Assembly (NCBI RefSeq): GCF_900005615.1
Contig: NZ_LN832559.1
Location: 3,044,336 to 3,108,335 of the forward strand
Source: Paracoccus aminovorans
Lineage (GTDB): Bacteria; Pseudomonadota; Alphaproteobacteria; Rhodobacterales; Rhodobacteraceae
Direction of reading: 5' to 3'
Length of the DNA stretch: 64,000 nucleotides
A model generated the notes under the pieces. That model made no database searches. It had not been told where the DNA came from and was given only the letters and a program-made list of their open reading frames with translations. Positions 40,673 through 49,494 of the stretch are shown here, piece after piece (the first letter of the stretch is position 1; every line of letters begins with the position of its first letter). Position numbers and translations under genes: made by a program.

Positions 40673-41683
40673 TTACGCCCCGGCGCCGGTCCGGACGACC
40701 AGCTTGCCCGTCACCTTGCGGTCGAGGATGTCCTGAAGCCCCTGCATGAGCTGGTCGAAGGGCAGCACGGCGGTCACGTTGGCCTGGGCCTTGCCGGCGG
40801 CCAGCAGGCCAAGCCACCAGGCGGTGCCTTCGCGGATCTGGTCCAGCGCCTCGTCGAAGTGGATGTCCAGCGGCGCGCCCATCACCGAAAGGTTGTTGTA
40901 AAGCAGGTAATTGGCCTTGGCCGCCGGAATGTCACCCGAGGCGAATCCGACGACGACCAGCTTGCCGGCGAAACCCAGCGCGCGCAGGCCGGCCTGGAAC
41001 ATGGTGCCGCCCACGGTGTCGATCACCACATCCGCGCCCCGGTCGTCGCCCCAGGTCCGGCGCACCTGCGTCTTGAAGGCGTTCTTCAGCGGCTCTTCCT
41101 CGCGGTCGGCGATGATCAGCGCCTGCCCGGCGCCCGAACGGCGGACCAGCTCGGCCTTTTCCTCGGAGGACACGATCCCCACGACATGCGCGCCAAGGTT
41201 CGCGGCAAGCTGCACAGCCGCCGCGCCGACGCCGCCGGCCGCGCCCGTCACCACCACCCGGTCGCCCGCCTTGACCTTGGCGCGGATCGAGACGGCGACA
41301 TACGCCGTATTGAACACCGTCATCGCCCCGGCCGCATCCACCGCCGAAACCTCGGCCGGGCGCGGAAAGACCCGGTTCAGCGGCGCCCGGACCTGATCGG
41401 CGAAAGCCCCGGAAAAGACCTGTGCCACGACGGGATCGTCGGGCTGGAAGCCGTCCACCCCCTCGCCCACGGCGATCACCGTGCCGGCGCAGTCGCGGCC
41501 CGGCACGAAGGGCGGCTCGGGGCGCTTCTGATACTTGCCCTGCACCATCAGCGCGTCGGGATAGTTCAGCCCGATCGCTTCGTTGCGGATCAGGACCTCG
41601 CCCGGACCGGGGCGCAGGTCCGGCAGGTCCGAGGGAACATGGCTCAGGGGGGCGCCATAGGCGGTCAGCAGGTATCCGTGCAT
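40673..41683 (-). CDS. NADPH:quinone oxidoreductase-like medium-chain dehydrogenase (zinc-free MDR)
   Basis: 336 residues from MHGYLLTAYGAPLSHV. Rossmann NADPH motif VTGAAGGVGAAAVQLA; no catalytic-zinc Cys/His pattern at the GHE position (FVPGRDCAGTV instead). This places it in the QOR/enoyl-reductase branch, which reduces quinones or activated double bonds of enones or enoyl-CoA. It could saturate an intermediate of the pathway. Start at 41683; the frame runs to 41725 without homology. Confidence 0.9.
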   Translation of the reverse strand: MHGYLLTAYGAPLSHVPSDLPDLRPGPGEVLIRNEAIGLNYPDALMVQGKYQKRPEPPFVPGRDCAGTVIAVGEGVDGFQPDDPVVAQVFSGAFADQVRAPLNRVFPRPAEVSAVDAAGAMTVFNTAYVAVSIRAKVKAGDRVVVTGAAGGVGAAAVQLAANLGAHVVGIVSSEEKAELVRRSGAGQALIIADREEEPLKNAFKTQVRRTWGDDRGADVVIDTVGGTMFQAGLRALGFAGKLVVVGFASGDIPAAKANYLLYNNLSVMGAPLDIHFDEALDQIREGTAWWLGLLAAGKAQANVTAVLPFDQLMQGLQDILDRKVTGKLVVRTGAGA

Positions 41684-41737
41684 GTCGTCTCTTTCAGCAA
41701 GGGGGTTTCTGGGGTCGGAGCCCACGCCGGAGCGGCA

Positions 41738-43348
41738 TCAGTCCTGGCCGAGCTTCTTGCGGATGTCCGCGATCAGCACCGGCTTGATGATCTTGCGCGT
41801 GGGCGTCATCGGCATGGCATCGAGGATCTCCAGCCGCTCTGGCCAGCGCATCTTGGCCACCTTGCACCGCGCCAGATAGTCGCAGACCTCGGCAAGCGAC
41901 AGCTCTGTCCCCGGGCGCAACACGACATAGGCGCAAAGCCGTTCGCCCAGGATCTCGTCCGGCATCGAGACCACGGCCGATTGAACGATGGCCTCGTGCC
42001 CGTCCAGCAGGCTTTCGATGTCCGAGGGGTTGATCTTGATGCCGCCGCGGTTGATCACGTCCTTGACCCGGCCGGTGATCATGATGTTGCCCTCGGCATC
42101 CAGCGAGGCAATGTCGCCGGTGCGGAACCAGCCGTCCTCGGCAAAGGCGCTCTGGTTGGCCTCATGCGCGCCGACATAGCCCTTGAGCACGGTATAGCCC
42201 GAGAACTGCAATTCCCCCTCGGCGCCGGCGGGCAGGACCTCGCCGGTCTCGCGATGGACGACGCGGGCGGTCATGCCGGGTGCGGCCTTGCCCACCGTGC
42301 CGTGCCGGATCGCGGCGGAAGCCGCGGGATCGGTCTGGGTGCTGAGCGTCATTTCGGTCATGCCGTAAAGGCATCCCACGCGGCCATTGGGCAAACGCGC
42401 CTCGAACCGGGCGGCGATATCGGGCGGGCAGATGGCACCGCCGACGATCACGTTGCGCACGGTCTCGGCCGAGCGGCGGTCCATCTCGCCGCTCTTGAGC
42501 GTGGCGGCCAGGTGTGCGGGGGCCGAATAGACGACGGTCGGGCGCATCTCGAACAGGTATTCCGCATAGACCTCGGGCGAAAAGATCGGGATCGGAACGA
42601 TGGTTGCGCCGGAATGGATCGCATTGCCCGCGCAGGACAGGCCGAAGACATGCGTCAGCGGCGGCGCGATCAGCACCCGGTCCTTGGCCGTCATCGACAG
42701 CAGCCCGGCAAAGACCGAGGCATTGCGCGCAAAGCACCGCTGCGAGCGCAGGACTCCCTTTGGCGCGGCCGAGGTGCCCGAGGTGCCCGAGGTGAAGCAC
42801 AGCGCGGCATCGCAATCCAGGGGCGGGCGTGCGGGCAGGTCGCCGTTGCGATGCGTGGCGACGAGATCCGCAAAACCAACCTGTCCCCCGGCCGGCTCGC
42901 CGACCACGATCACATGTTCCAGCGAGGGGATTTCGCGCGACAGCGCCATCATCGTTGCCGGCGCATCATATCTGCCGACCCTGGCGGTAACCACGGCGCG
43001 CGGCTCGGCGAAACTCATCAGCGGGCGCAGCTCCTCCTGCCGATACGGCATGTGCAGCGTGGTCAGGACGCAGCCCGTCATCTTGCAGGCCATATAGGTG
43101 ACAATGAACTCGGGCGAGGACGGGAGCTGGATTGCCACGCGGTCCCCGACTTTCAGGCCCAGGGACAGGAACCCCCGCGCAAGGGAATGTGCGTCATCAA
43201 GCAACTGCGCATAGGTCAGCCGCCCGTGATCGCTGGTCTCGACCGCCAGAGCATCCGGGGTGGTTTCCGCCCAATAGGCCAGCGCATCGAGGATGCTGCC
43301 ATATTCCTTGAGGTCAGCTCCCGATGGCGCTTCCGCGAGTTGTTTCAT
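41738..43348 (-). CDS. AMP-dependent acyl-CoA synthetase/ligase
   Basis: 536 residues, ANL superfamily. P-loop CFTSGTSGTSAAPKGVL, A5 YGMTEMT, A7/A8 GWFRTGDIASLD then RVKDVINRGGIKI, catalytic Lys in PMTPTRKIIKPVL (A10). It activates a carboxylic acid to an acyl-CoA; the acid is not readable. Start MKQLAEAPS at 43348 is preferred (AGGGAAA upstream); an ATG at 43369 is also in frame. It overlaps the hydrolase by 35 nt. Confidence 0.92.
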   Translation of the reverse strand: MKQLAEAPSGADLKEYGSILDALAYWAETTPDALAVETSDHGRLTYAQLLDDAHSLARGFLSLGLKVGDRVAIQLPSSPEFIVTYMACKMTGCVLTTLHMPYRQEELRPLMSFAEPRAVVTARVGRYDAPATMMALSREIPSLEHVIVVGEPAGGQVGFADLVATHRNGDLPARPPLDCDAALCFTSGTSGTSAAPKGVLRSQRCFARNASVFAGLLSMTAKDRVLIAPPLTHVFGLSCAGNAIHSGATIVPIPIFSPEVYAEYLFEMRPTVVYSAPAHLAATLKSGEMDRRSAETVRNVIVGGAICPPDIAARFEARLPNGRVGCLYGMTEMTLSTQTDPAASAAIRHGTVGKAAPGMTARVVHRETGEVLPAGAEGELQFSGYTVLKGYVGAHEANQSAFAEDGWFRTGDIASLDAEGNIMITGRVKDVINRGGIKINPSDIESLLDGHEAIVQSAVVSMPDEILGERLCAYVVLRPGTELSLAEVCDYLARCKVAKMRWPERLEILDAMPMTPTRKIIKPVLIADIRKKLGQD

Positions 43349-44303
43349 GGTGATTTTCCCTGTTGGCATCCGCAGCCGTCATGCCTGTGGGCACGGTGCT
43401 GCTGTTTTTTGCGAATGCGGCGACCTGCCGCGCGCAGAACTCCGGCTGCTGGAGCTGCATGAAGTGGTTGGTTCCGGCACAAGTAGCGACCTTGAAACCG
43501 AAGGTTTCTGCTGTCAGGTGGCCGAAACGGGCCAGATGCGGCATGTCGTGGATCGCCAGATCGCCAAGGATCAACTGAACGGGCACGTCCACGCAGCCCA
43601 GATCATTCCAGTACTGGACCAGCATTCCGGCCTGGTCGAAGTTTGCCGCCTCGACTGCGGGCGGGCATGATAGCTCCCACTCCTCGCCCGTTCGTTTCAA
43701 GGTGGATTGTGCGAGAAGAAGGATCGCCTCGGGAGAAATGCCGTCGAAGGATCGTGCGCGTCCAAAGGATCGTGCCAGATCCTCGGGCGTGTCAAAACTT
43801 TGGCGACGGCCGAGTGCGCGTTGCGCAAGGCCCCCTTGGATTACATTGAACTCGTCGACCAGATCAGGAACGCATGCTGCAGCGATCGGCGGCTCGAACA
43901 GCGTCAGCGATGCCCAGGGACGAGGTGTCAGCACCTGCGCGACCAGCGCGCAGGCCGAACTCATCGAATGAAAGGCACCGTGCATTTCACGCGCACCGAA
44001 GCCTTCAAGGATCGCGTCGAAAATCTCGGGAATGTCGGCGATATAGCGCGGCCAAGGCATGTCCTCTTGCGCGACCCTTGCGCTTTCCCCGTGATTGCGC
44101 AGGTCGAAGGCCACGACCTCGAATTCATCTAAAAGCTCGCGCCCGAACGCCCAAAAGGCATCGGCCGCAAGCCCGTTCCCATGCGATAGCACGATGCGGC
44201 GATCTCGCTCCGGCCCCCAGCGGCGCATGGAGATTTCGGCACCATCGGACAGCTTCGCTGTCAGGCGCTGCGTCACCAAAGGCTGTCGAGAAACATCGTC
44301 CAA
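43314..44303 (-). CDS. Alpha/beta hydrolase
   Basis: 329 residues, TTG start with AAGG upstream. Alpha/beta fold with the oxyanion strand VLSHGNGLAADAFWAFG, DLRNHGESA, a nucleophile elbow FHSMSSA (S-x-S where the usual GxSxG has Gly), an acid in ILGDLAIHD and a catalytic His in CAGTNHFMQLQQP. The last Gly of the elbow is replaced by Ser, which is unusual but tolerated. First gene of the ligase-MDR-thioesterase-Liv operon, directly behind the ATACAC-T-GTGTAT promoter. A ring-opening or ester/lactone hydrolysis step is plausible. Confidence 0.85.
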   Translation of the reverse strand: MDDVSRQPLVTQRLTAKLSDGAEISMRRWGPERDRRIVLSHGNGLAADAFWAFGRELLDEFEVVAFDLRNHGESARVAQEDMPWPRYIADIPEIFDAILEGFGAREMHGAFHSMSSACALVAQVLTPRPWASLTLFEPPIAAACVPDLVDEFNVIQGGLAQRALGRRQSFDTPEDLARSFGRARSFDGISPEAILLLAQSTLKRTGEEWELSCPPAVEAANFDQAGMLVQYWNDLGCVDVPVQLILGDLAIHDMPHLARFGHLTAETFGFKVATCAGTNHFMQLQQPEFCARQVAAFAKNSSTVPTGMTAADANRENHHETTRGSAIGS

Positions 44304-44350
44304 TTGCCTGCACCTTCCGTCGGAGAGCTGTCGCTGGTGGGTGTGAGTTT

Positions 44351-44380
44351 ATTTTATACACTGTGTATTGTTTGTGGCAA
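44351..44380 (-). promoter_or_regulatory. Promoter with embedded palindromic operator (hydrolase-Liv operon)
   Basis: Minus-strand -35 TTGCCA (44375-44380) and -10 TAAAAT (44351-44356) with 18-bp spacing. The perfect palindrome ATACAC-T-GTGTAT (44356-44368) fills the spacer. The 18-bp core TTTTATACACTGTGTATT is identical to the copy at 47372-47389. Repression by occlusion of RNA polymerase is the simplest reading. Confidence 0.65.
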
Positions 44381-44507
44381 CCATGTTGTTGCCCGTACCC
44401 CAAATTTTCGCCTGCCCGGAAAAATTTGGGCAATCTGCTGAAATCTTGTGCTTTTCCTGCGCAGGATTCCTTGGGGTGCTGCGGCCCAGGGCTGCGGCCG
44501 CATGCTT

Positions 44508-45704
44508 TCAGTCGCGCGCAGCGCGCCGCTGGATCTCGGCGCCCAGATCCCGCCGGTAGCCGGCGATTCTCGCCGGCATGTTGACAGAGATGACCCCGGT
44601 CACGCCGGTCCCATCGCTGTATTCCAGGACGAATTTTCGCGATTCAAGGCTGCCTGCCACGATATTGGCCACATCGGTTGGCTGCGGACGGCCCAGCGCC
44701 TGGATCTTGTAGCTGTATTGATCCGACCAGAAGGATGGCAGCGGCAGGTAAGGTTCGGGCGCAGATGCTACAAGCGCCAGCGCGGCAGCGGCACCTTGCT
44801 CGAAGGCGTTGGTCCAATGCTCCATCCGCATGACCTCGCTGCCAAAGCCGTGGTGCGGCCAGACGGCCACATCGCCGGCAGCCGCGATGCGCCCGCTGCC
44901 ATTCTCGGCCAGACAGGCATGATCGCAAAGAATGCCGTTTTGCAGCACCAGGCCCGAGCCCTCCAGCCATCCCGTCGCCGGGGCCGAGCCCACCCCGACC
45001 AGCACGATATCCGCTTGCAGGACCTCGCCGCCGGCAAGCTGAACCCCGGTCACACGGCCCTCGCCCAGAAAGGCGGCGGCCTGTGCCTCCATGCGGAATT
45101 GCACGCCTTGCTCTTCGTGGATTTCGCGGAACAAGCCCGCAATCTCGGGTCCCATCACGCGGTTCATCGGCCATCCCAGACGATCGACTATGGTGACCTC
45201 AAGCCCCAGCTTGCGGGCGCTTGCGGCCACCTCGCAGCCGATGAAGCCGGAACCCAGAATCACCAGCGACTTCCCCGGCGCCATCTCGCGGCGCAGCGCC
45301 ATGGCGTGATCGAGATCGCGCAGGGTATGGACGCCCGCCAGGTCGCGGCCGGGAATATCCGGCATGATCGGCGTCACGCCGGTCGCGATCAGCAGCCGGT
45401 CATAGTCCAGCCCCTCGCCGTTCGCCAACGTGACCCGGCGCGCCGCCACGTCCAGCCCGGCGGCGGGCGAGCCGAGCCGCCATTCCACATCCAGATCCTC
45501 GGCGATGGGAAAGGCGACCTCTTCGACCTCTTGCTCGCCGGTCAGGATTTTCTTGGACAGCGGCGGGCGATTGTAAGGCAGGTGCGCCTCGGCTCCCACG
45601 ATGGTGATGCGTCCCGCGTAGCCAGCAGCCCGCAGCGCCTCGACACCGCGCAGCCCGGCCAGCGAGGCGCCGACCACCAGGAAATGCTCGCGCCCGTCCA
45701 TCAT
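44508..45704 (-). CDS. FAD-dependent ferredoxin reductase (P450 redox partner)
   Basis: 398 residues from MMDGREHFLVVGASLAG. Two dinucleotide-binding folds, the first FAD at the N-terminus and the second NADH at LVILGSGFIGCEVAASARKLG. C-terminal reductase domain and a GRIAAAGDVAVWPHHGFG FAD segment. It matches the putidaredoxin/HaPux-reductase family and passes electrons from NAD(P)H to the next-door ferredoxin. Start at 45704 overlaps the ferredoxin stop by ATGA. Confidence 0.93.
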   Translation of the reverse strand: MMDGREHFLVVGASLAGLRGVEALRAAGYAGRITIVGAEAHLPYNRPPLSKKILTGEQEVEEVAFPIAEDLDVEWRLGSPAAGLDVAARRVTLANGEGLDYDRLLIATGVTPIMPDIPGRDLAGVHTLRDLDHAMALRREMAPGKSLVILGSGFIGCEVAASARKLGLEVTIVDRLGWPMNRVMGPEIAGLFREIHEEQGVQFRMEAQAAAFLGEGRVTGVQLAGGEVLQADIVLVGVGSAPATGWLEGSGLVLQNGILCDHACLAENGSGRIAAAGDVAVWPHHGFGSEVMRMEHWTNAFEQGAAAALALVASAPEPYLPLPSFWSDQYSYKIQALGRPQPTDVANIVAGSLESRKFVLEYSDGTGVTGVISVNMPARIAGYRRDLGAEIQRRAARD

Positions 45705-45886
45705 TCGATCCGAATGGCAAGCTGCGGGCAGGCTTTCGCCGCCCTTTCGACGCGGGCGCGCTCTTCCTCGGGGACTTCCTCGGTCCAGACGAGATCGTCG
45801 CCCTCGAACCGGAACACCTCGGGCGCGATGAAGACGCATTGCCCGTGGAACTCGCACAGATCCATATCGACTTTGACCTTGACCAT
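45701..45886 (-). CDS. CxxHxxC-type [3Fe-4S]/[4Fe-4S] ferredoxin
   Basis: 61 residues. Cluster motif C11-x2-H14-x2-C17 and C53-P (ACPQLAIRIE), the CxxHxxC(x)nCP pattern found in bacterial P450 partner ferredoxins such as HaPuxC. His replaces the usual second Cys, so a [3Fe-4S] or His-ligated cluster is expected. GGAG lies 7 nt before the start. It lies between the P450 and the reductase, making a full class I electron chain. Confidence 0.93.
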   Translation of the reverse strand: MVKVKVDMDLCEFHGQCVFIAPEVFRFEGDDLVWTEEVPEEERARVERAAKACPQLAIRIE

Positions 45887-45904
45887 TTCGCTACTCCGTT
45901 TTGC

Positions 45905-47140
45905 TCAGCCACGAGGATCGAATGTGATGGGGAGGCCCTCGAATCCGCGCACCCCGAAGATTTTCGCGCGAACCGGCGGCAAGGCCGGGTCCAGCCGGAT
46001 GTTGTCCAGCCGGTCGAGCAGGGCACTGACGGCGACCACGCCCTCGCGCCGGGCAATGGTCTGGCCGACGCAGGCGTGGCGCCCGCGGCCAAAGGTCAGG
46101 TGCAGGGTCTCGGTATTGTCGCGGTCGAGGTCGAAGCTTTCGCCATCGGCATAGAATTTCTCGTCGCGGTTGGCTGAACCGAAGTTCAGCATCAGCTTCG
46201 CCCCGGCGGGAATGACCTGGCCGCCCAGCGTCTCCTCGTGCAGCGAGATGCGATACATGGCCTGAAGCGGCGGCTCGTGGCGCAGGCATTCCTCGACGAA
46301 GGCCGGGATCCGGTCTGGATCGGCGCGCAATTCCTCTTGCAGGCCCTCGGTGGTGGCAAGCTGGTGGATCAGGTTGCCCAGCATGCTGATGGTGCTTTCG
46401 TTGCCGCCGACCAGGATCTGCGAGCAGATATTGACGATCTCGGCATCGTTGAGCGGCTCGGCCCCGTCCACGCCATTGGTCAGGCGCGACAGGAAATCCG
46501 TGCCGTCCTTGCCGCGCCGCACCGCCACGCGGTCCAGGATGAAATGCTCGAACTCCAGCGTGTCCCGGGCGGCGCGGACGACCACCTCGTCGGGCATAAG
46601 CCCGCTCAGCGCCGCGAAGAAATTGTCCGACCAGCCCTTGAGGGTGGGGATCATCTCTTCGGGCGTGTCGAAGATCCGCGCCACCAGCGACATCGGCAGC
46701 GGGATCGCGAACTGGCTGACCGCATCGCAGCGGCCGTCCTCGACAAAGGCGTCGATGAACGAGTTCACCCGCCCCTCGATGGTCGGGCCGAAATCGCGCA
46801 GCATCCGCGCGGGCGACAGCGCGTTCTGGATCGCCTTGCGGTGGCGCTTGTGGCTTTCGCCATCGGCCAGGATCAGCGTGCGCTGGCGGGGCTGCGCGCG
46901 GGAATTCGAAAGAACGTCCAGCGCGGCCGAGCAGTTGCGATACGCGTTCTTGCTGGAGAGCGATTCGCGCGAAGAAAAACGCTCGGGATTGCTCAGCACA
47001 TAGTCGCAATCCTCGTAGCGGCTGAGAACCCAGATGTCCTGGTCAGCCATGAAGCGGACCGGCGCGGTCGCGCGAAGCTGGCGGTAGGTGTGATACGGGC
47101 AGGCCCGCGCGGCCTTGCTGAGAAGCGAGGTCTCCGTCAT
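45905..47140 (-). CDS. Cytochrome P450
   Basis: 411 residues, soluble bacterial P450. Heme ligand C357 in FGRGRHACVGQ, ExxR at E284-R287 (ECLR), I-helix oxygen-activation segment ILVGGNEST (245-250 GGNEST, where Glu replaces the usual Asp and Ser precedes Thr). It inserts one oxygen atom into an unknown substrate, probably a small ring compound, using the coupled ferredoxin and reductase. First gene of the P450-ferredoxin-reductase operon; 5' leader of about 230 nt. The CYP family number cannot be given without alignment. Confidence 0.94.
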   Translation of the reverse strand: MTETSLLSKAARACPYHTYRQLRATAPVRFMADQDIWVLSRYEDCDYVLSNPERFSSRESLSSKNAYRNCSAALDVLSNSRAQPRQRTLILADGESHKRHRKAIQNALSPARMLRDFGPTIEGRVNSFIDAFVEDGRCDAVSQFAIPLPMSLVARIFDTPEEMIPTLKGWSDNFFAALSGLMPDEVVVRAARDTLEFEHFILDRVAVRRGKDGTDFLSRLTNGVDGAEPLNDAEIVNICSQILVGGNESTISMLGNLIHQLATTEGLQEELRADPDRIPAFVEECLRHEPPLQAMYRISLHEETLGGQVIPAGAKLMLNFGSANRDEKFYADGESFDLDRDNTETLHLTFGRGRHACVGQTIARREGVVAVSALLDRLDNIRLDPALPPVRAKIFGVRGFEGLPITFDPRG

Positions 47141-47366
47141 TTTTCCGGTGCTTTCCTTGCGATCAGTGACGATGAAACGGCTGCGACACTGCGAATTCTT
47201 GCCGACCGTCCGGTCGGTTTGCTAGCGATGAAAGAATAATCCCGAATCGTCAAGAATTTTTCCCCACCCCGCCTTTCACGCCTTTCAAGCATGATTCCGA
47301 TGCCTGCCATTCCTGAACCTTCTCGCTGATGCCGCCCGTGCGCGGGCAGTGCCCGACAGATTTCAC

Positions 47367-47399
47367 TTGTTTTTATACACTGTGTATTTTATAAATCAA
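47367..47399. promoter_or_regulatory. Overlapping divergent promoters with shared palindromic operator (P450 / hyuA)
   Basis: Plus strand: -35 TTGTTT (47367-47372), 17-bp spacer, -10 TATAAA (47390-47395), for hyuA. Minus strand: -35 TTGATT (47394-47399), 16-bp spacer, -10 TATAAA (47372-47377), for the P450. The perfect palindrome ATACAC-T-GTGTAT (47375-47387) lies between the boxes of both promoters. It is the second copy of the site at 44356-44368. Confidence 0.65.
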
Positions 47400-47439
47400 T
47401 CCTAAAGACGACACCCACCCGAAAGCGACAGGACAGGCT

Positions 47440-49494
47440 ATGGAGAATTGGATCGTTGGCTGCGACGTTGGCGGCACATTCACGGACTTCTGCGCGAGAG
47501 AGATCACGACCGGCAGGACGGTTATTCACAAGCGCCCTTCAACGCCTGAAGACCCGTCGCGCGCGGTCCTGAACGGTCTGCGGGAACTGGCCGAACTGCA
47601 CAGCATCGACCCCGCCTCGATCGAGCGCTTCGCCCATGGCACCACGGTCGCGACCAATGCGCTGCTGCAACGCCGGGGCGCCAAGGTGGCGGTGATCACG
47701 ACCAGGGGTTTCCGCGACCTGCTGGAAATCGGCCGGCAGGCGCGGCCGCTGATCTATGACCTTCAGGCCGACAGCCCCGCCCCGCTCGCCGGCCGCCAGC
47801 ATCGTTTCGAGATCGAGGAGCGGATCGGCCCCAAGGGCGAGATCATTCGTCCGCTGACCGACGAGGCCATCGCGGCGGTGATCGACCAGATCCGCGCCCA
47901 ACCCGAGATCGAGGCGGTCGCGATCTGCCTGATCTTCTCGTTCATCAACCCCGAACATGAACGGCGCATCGCCGACGCGATCTCGACCGCGCTGCCGCAT
48001 GTCTTCGTCTCGGTCTCGTCCGAGGTCCAGCCCGAGTTCCGCGAGTTCGAACGCTTCTCGACCGCGCTGATCAACGCCTTCCTGCAACCCGAGGTCAGCC
48101 GCTACATGGCCCGGCTGGAATCCGAGGTAAAGACCGTCGCCCCCGAGGCCGAATTTGGTATCTTCCAGTCTAGCGGCGGATTGATGAACGTCGGCCGTGC
48201 CCGCGAATTTCCCGTGCGCACCGCGCTTTCCGGCCCTGCCGCCGGCGCTGTCGGGGCGGCGGGCTCGGGCACCAGCTCGGGCATCGGCGGCGTCATCACG
48301 CTGGACATCGGCGGCACCAGCACCGATGTCTGCCTGATCCGCGAGGGCAAGACCGGGATGGCGAACACCCGCGACATCTCGGGCTTCCGCATCCGCCTGC
48401 CGATGGTGGACATCCACACGGTCGGCGCGGGCGGCGGCTCCATCGCGCAAATCGGCGCGGACGGGCTGATGAAGGTCGGCCCCGAAAGCGCGGGCGCAGT
48501 CCCCGGCCCGGCCTGCTACGCCAAGGGCGGCACCCTGCCGACCGTTTCGGACGCCAACGTCATCCTGGGCCGGCTGCCGATCCAGCTTGCCGGCGGCGGG
48601 CTGACCATCGACCGCGACCTGGCCGTCAGGGCGGTGACCCCCATCGCGCAGAAGCTGGGCATCTCGATCGAAGAGGCCGCGCTCGGCATCATCGACATCG
48701 CCACGGCGAACATGACCCGCGCCATCCGCGTCGTCTCGATCGAACGCGGCTACGACCCGCGCAAGTTCACGCTGATGCCCTTCGGCGGCGCCGGCGGGCT
48801 GCACGCCGCCGATGTCGCGAAATCGCTCGGCATGACGCGGATCATCGTGCCGCGCGCACCCGGCATCCTTTGCGCCGAGGGCCTGATCCTCGCCGACCTG
48901 CAAGAGGATTTTGTCGCCAACTGCCGCGGCATCGTCGCCGAGGACCAGATGGACAAGCTGCGCGCCGAATTCGACGGCCTGCTGGAAAAGGCCCGCGAAT
49001 GGCTGGCGCAAGAGGCGCAGGACGCCGCCGCGCAAAGCATCACGCTGGGCTTCGACATGCGCTATTTCGGCCAGAACTACGAGCTTGCGGTCGAGGTGGC
49101 CAGCGGCGCCGACACCGTCGCCTGCCCCGACGCCGCCACGCTGAAAGAGGCGTTCCTGGCGGAATACCGCCGCAACTACGGCCATTGCGACCCCGAGGGC
49201 ACGGTCGAGACCGTGAACGTCCGGCTGCGCGTCACCGCCCAGCTTGCCCAGGGCGAAGCCAATGGCGCGCCCCCTGCCGGCACGCCCGAGCCCGCCGACC
49301 ACGTGCGGGTCTGGTTCGACAAGTCCGGCCCGCTGGACACGCCGATCTATGCCCGCGGCACCCTGCCCAGCGGCACCGCCATCGCCGGCCCGGCCATCAT
49401 CACCCAGCTCGACAGCACGACCGTCGTGCCCCCCGATGCGGAAATCCGCGTCGACCACGCCCTCAACATGATCATGGAGCTTGCCAATGGCTAA
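47440..49494 (+). CDS. Hydantoinase/oxoprolinase family protein, A subunit (HyuA)
   Basis: 684 residues, ASKHA-type ATP-binding fold: GCDVGGTFTDF at the N-terminus, GIGGVITLDIGGTSTDV (phosphate motif) and FGGAGGLHAADVA near residue 450. HyuA with HyuB forms ATP-dependent enzymes that open 5-membered imide/lactam rings (N-methylhydantoin, 5-oxoproline) or carboxylate ketones such as acetone or acetophenone. The ribosome-binding site AGGACAGG is followed by ATG. Transcribed from the divergent operator region with hyuB (8-nt overlap). Confidence 0.92.
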   Translation: MENWIVGCDVGGTFTDFCAREITTGRTVIHKRPSTPEDPSRAVLNGLRELAELHSIDPASIERFAHGTTVATNALLQRRGAKVAVITTRGFRDLLEIGRQARPLIYDLQADSPAPLAGRQHRFEIEERIGPKGEIIRPLTDEAIAAVIDQIRAQPEIEAVAICLIFSFINPEHERRIADAISTALPHVFVSVSSEVQPEFREFERFSTALINAFLQPEVSRYMARLESEVKTVAPEAEFGIFQSSGGLMNVGRAREFPVRTALSGPAAGAVGAAGSGTSSGIGGVITLDIGGTSTDVCLIREGKTGMANTRDISGFRIRLPMVDIHTVGAGGGSIAQIGADGLMKVGPESAGAVPGPACYAKGGTLPTVSDANVILGRLPIQLAGGGLTIDRDLAVRAVTPIAQKLGISIEEAALGIIDIATANMTRAIRVVSIERGYDPRKFTLMPFGGAGGLHAADVAKSLGMTRIIVPRAPGILCAEGLILADLQEDFVANCRGIVAEDQMDKLRAEFDGLLEKAREWLAQEAQDAAAQSITLGFDMRYFGQNYELAVEVASGADTVACPDAATLKEAFLAEYRRNYGHCDPEGTVETVNVRLRVTAQLAQGEANGAPPAGTPEPADHVRVWFDKSGPLDTPIYARGTLPSGTAIAGPAIITQLDSTTVVPPDAEIRVDHALNMIMELANG

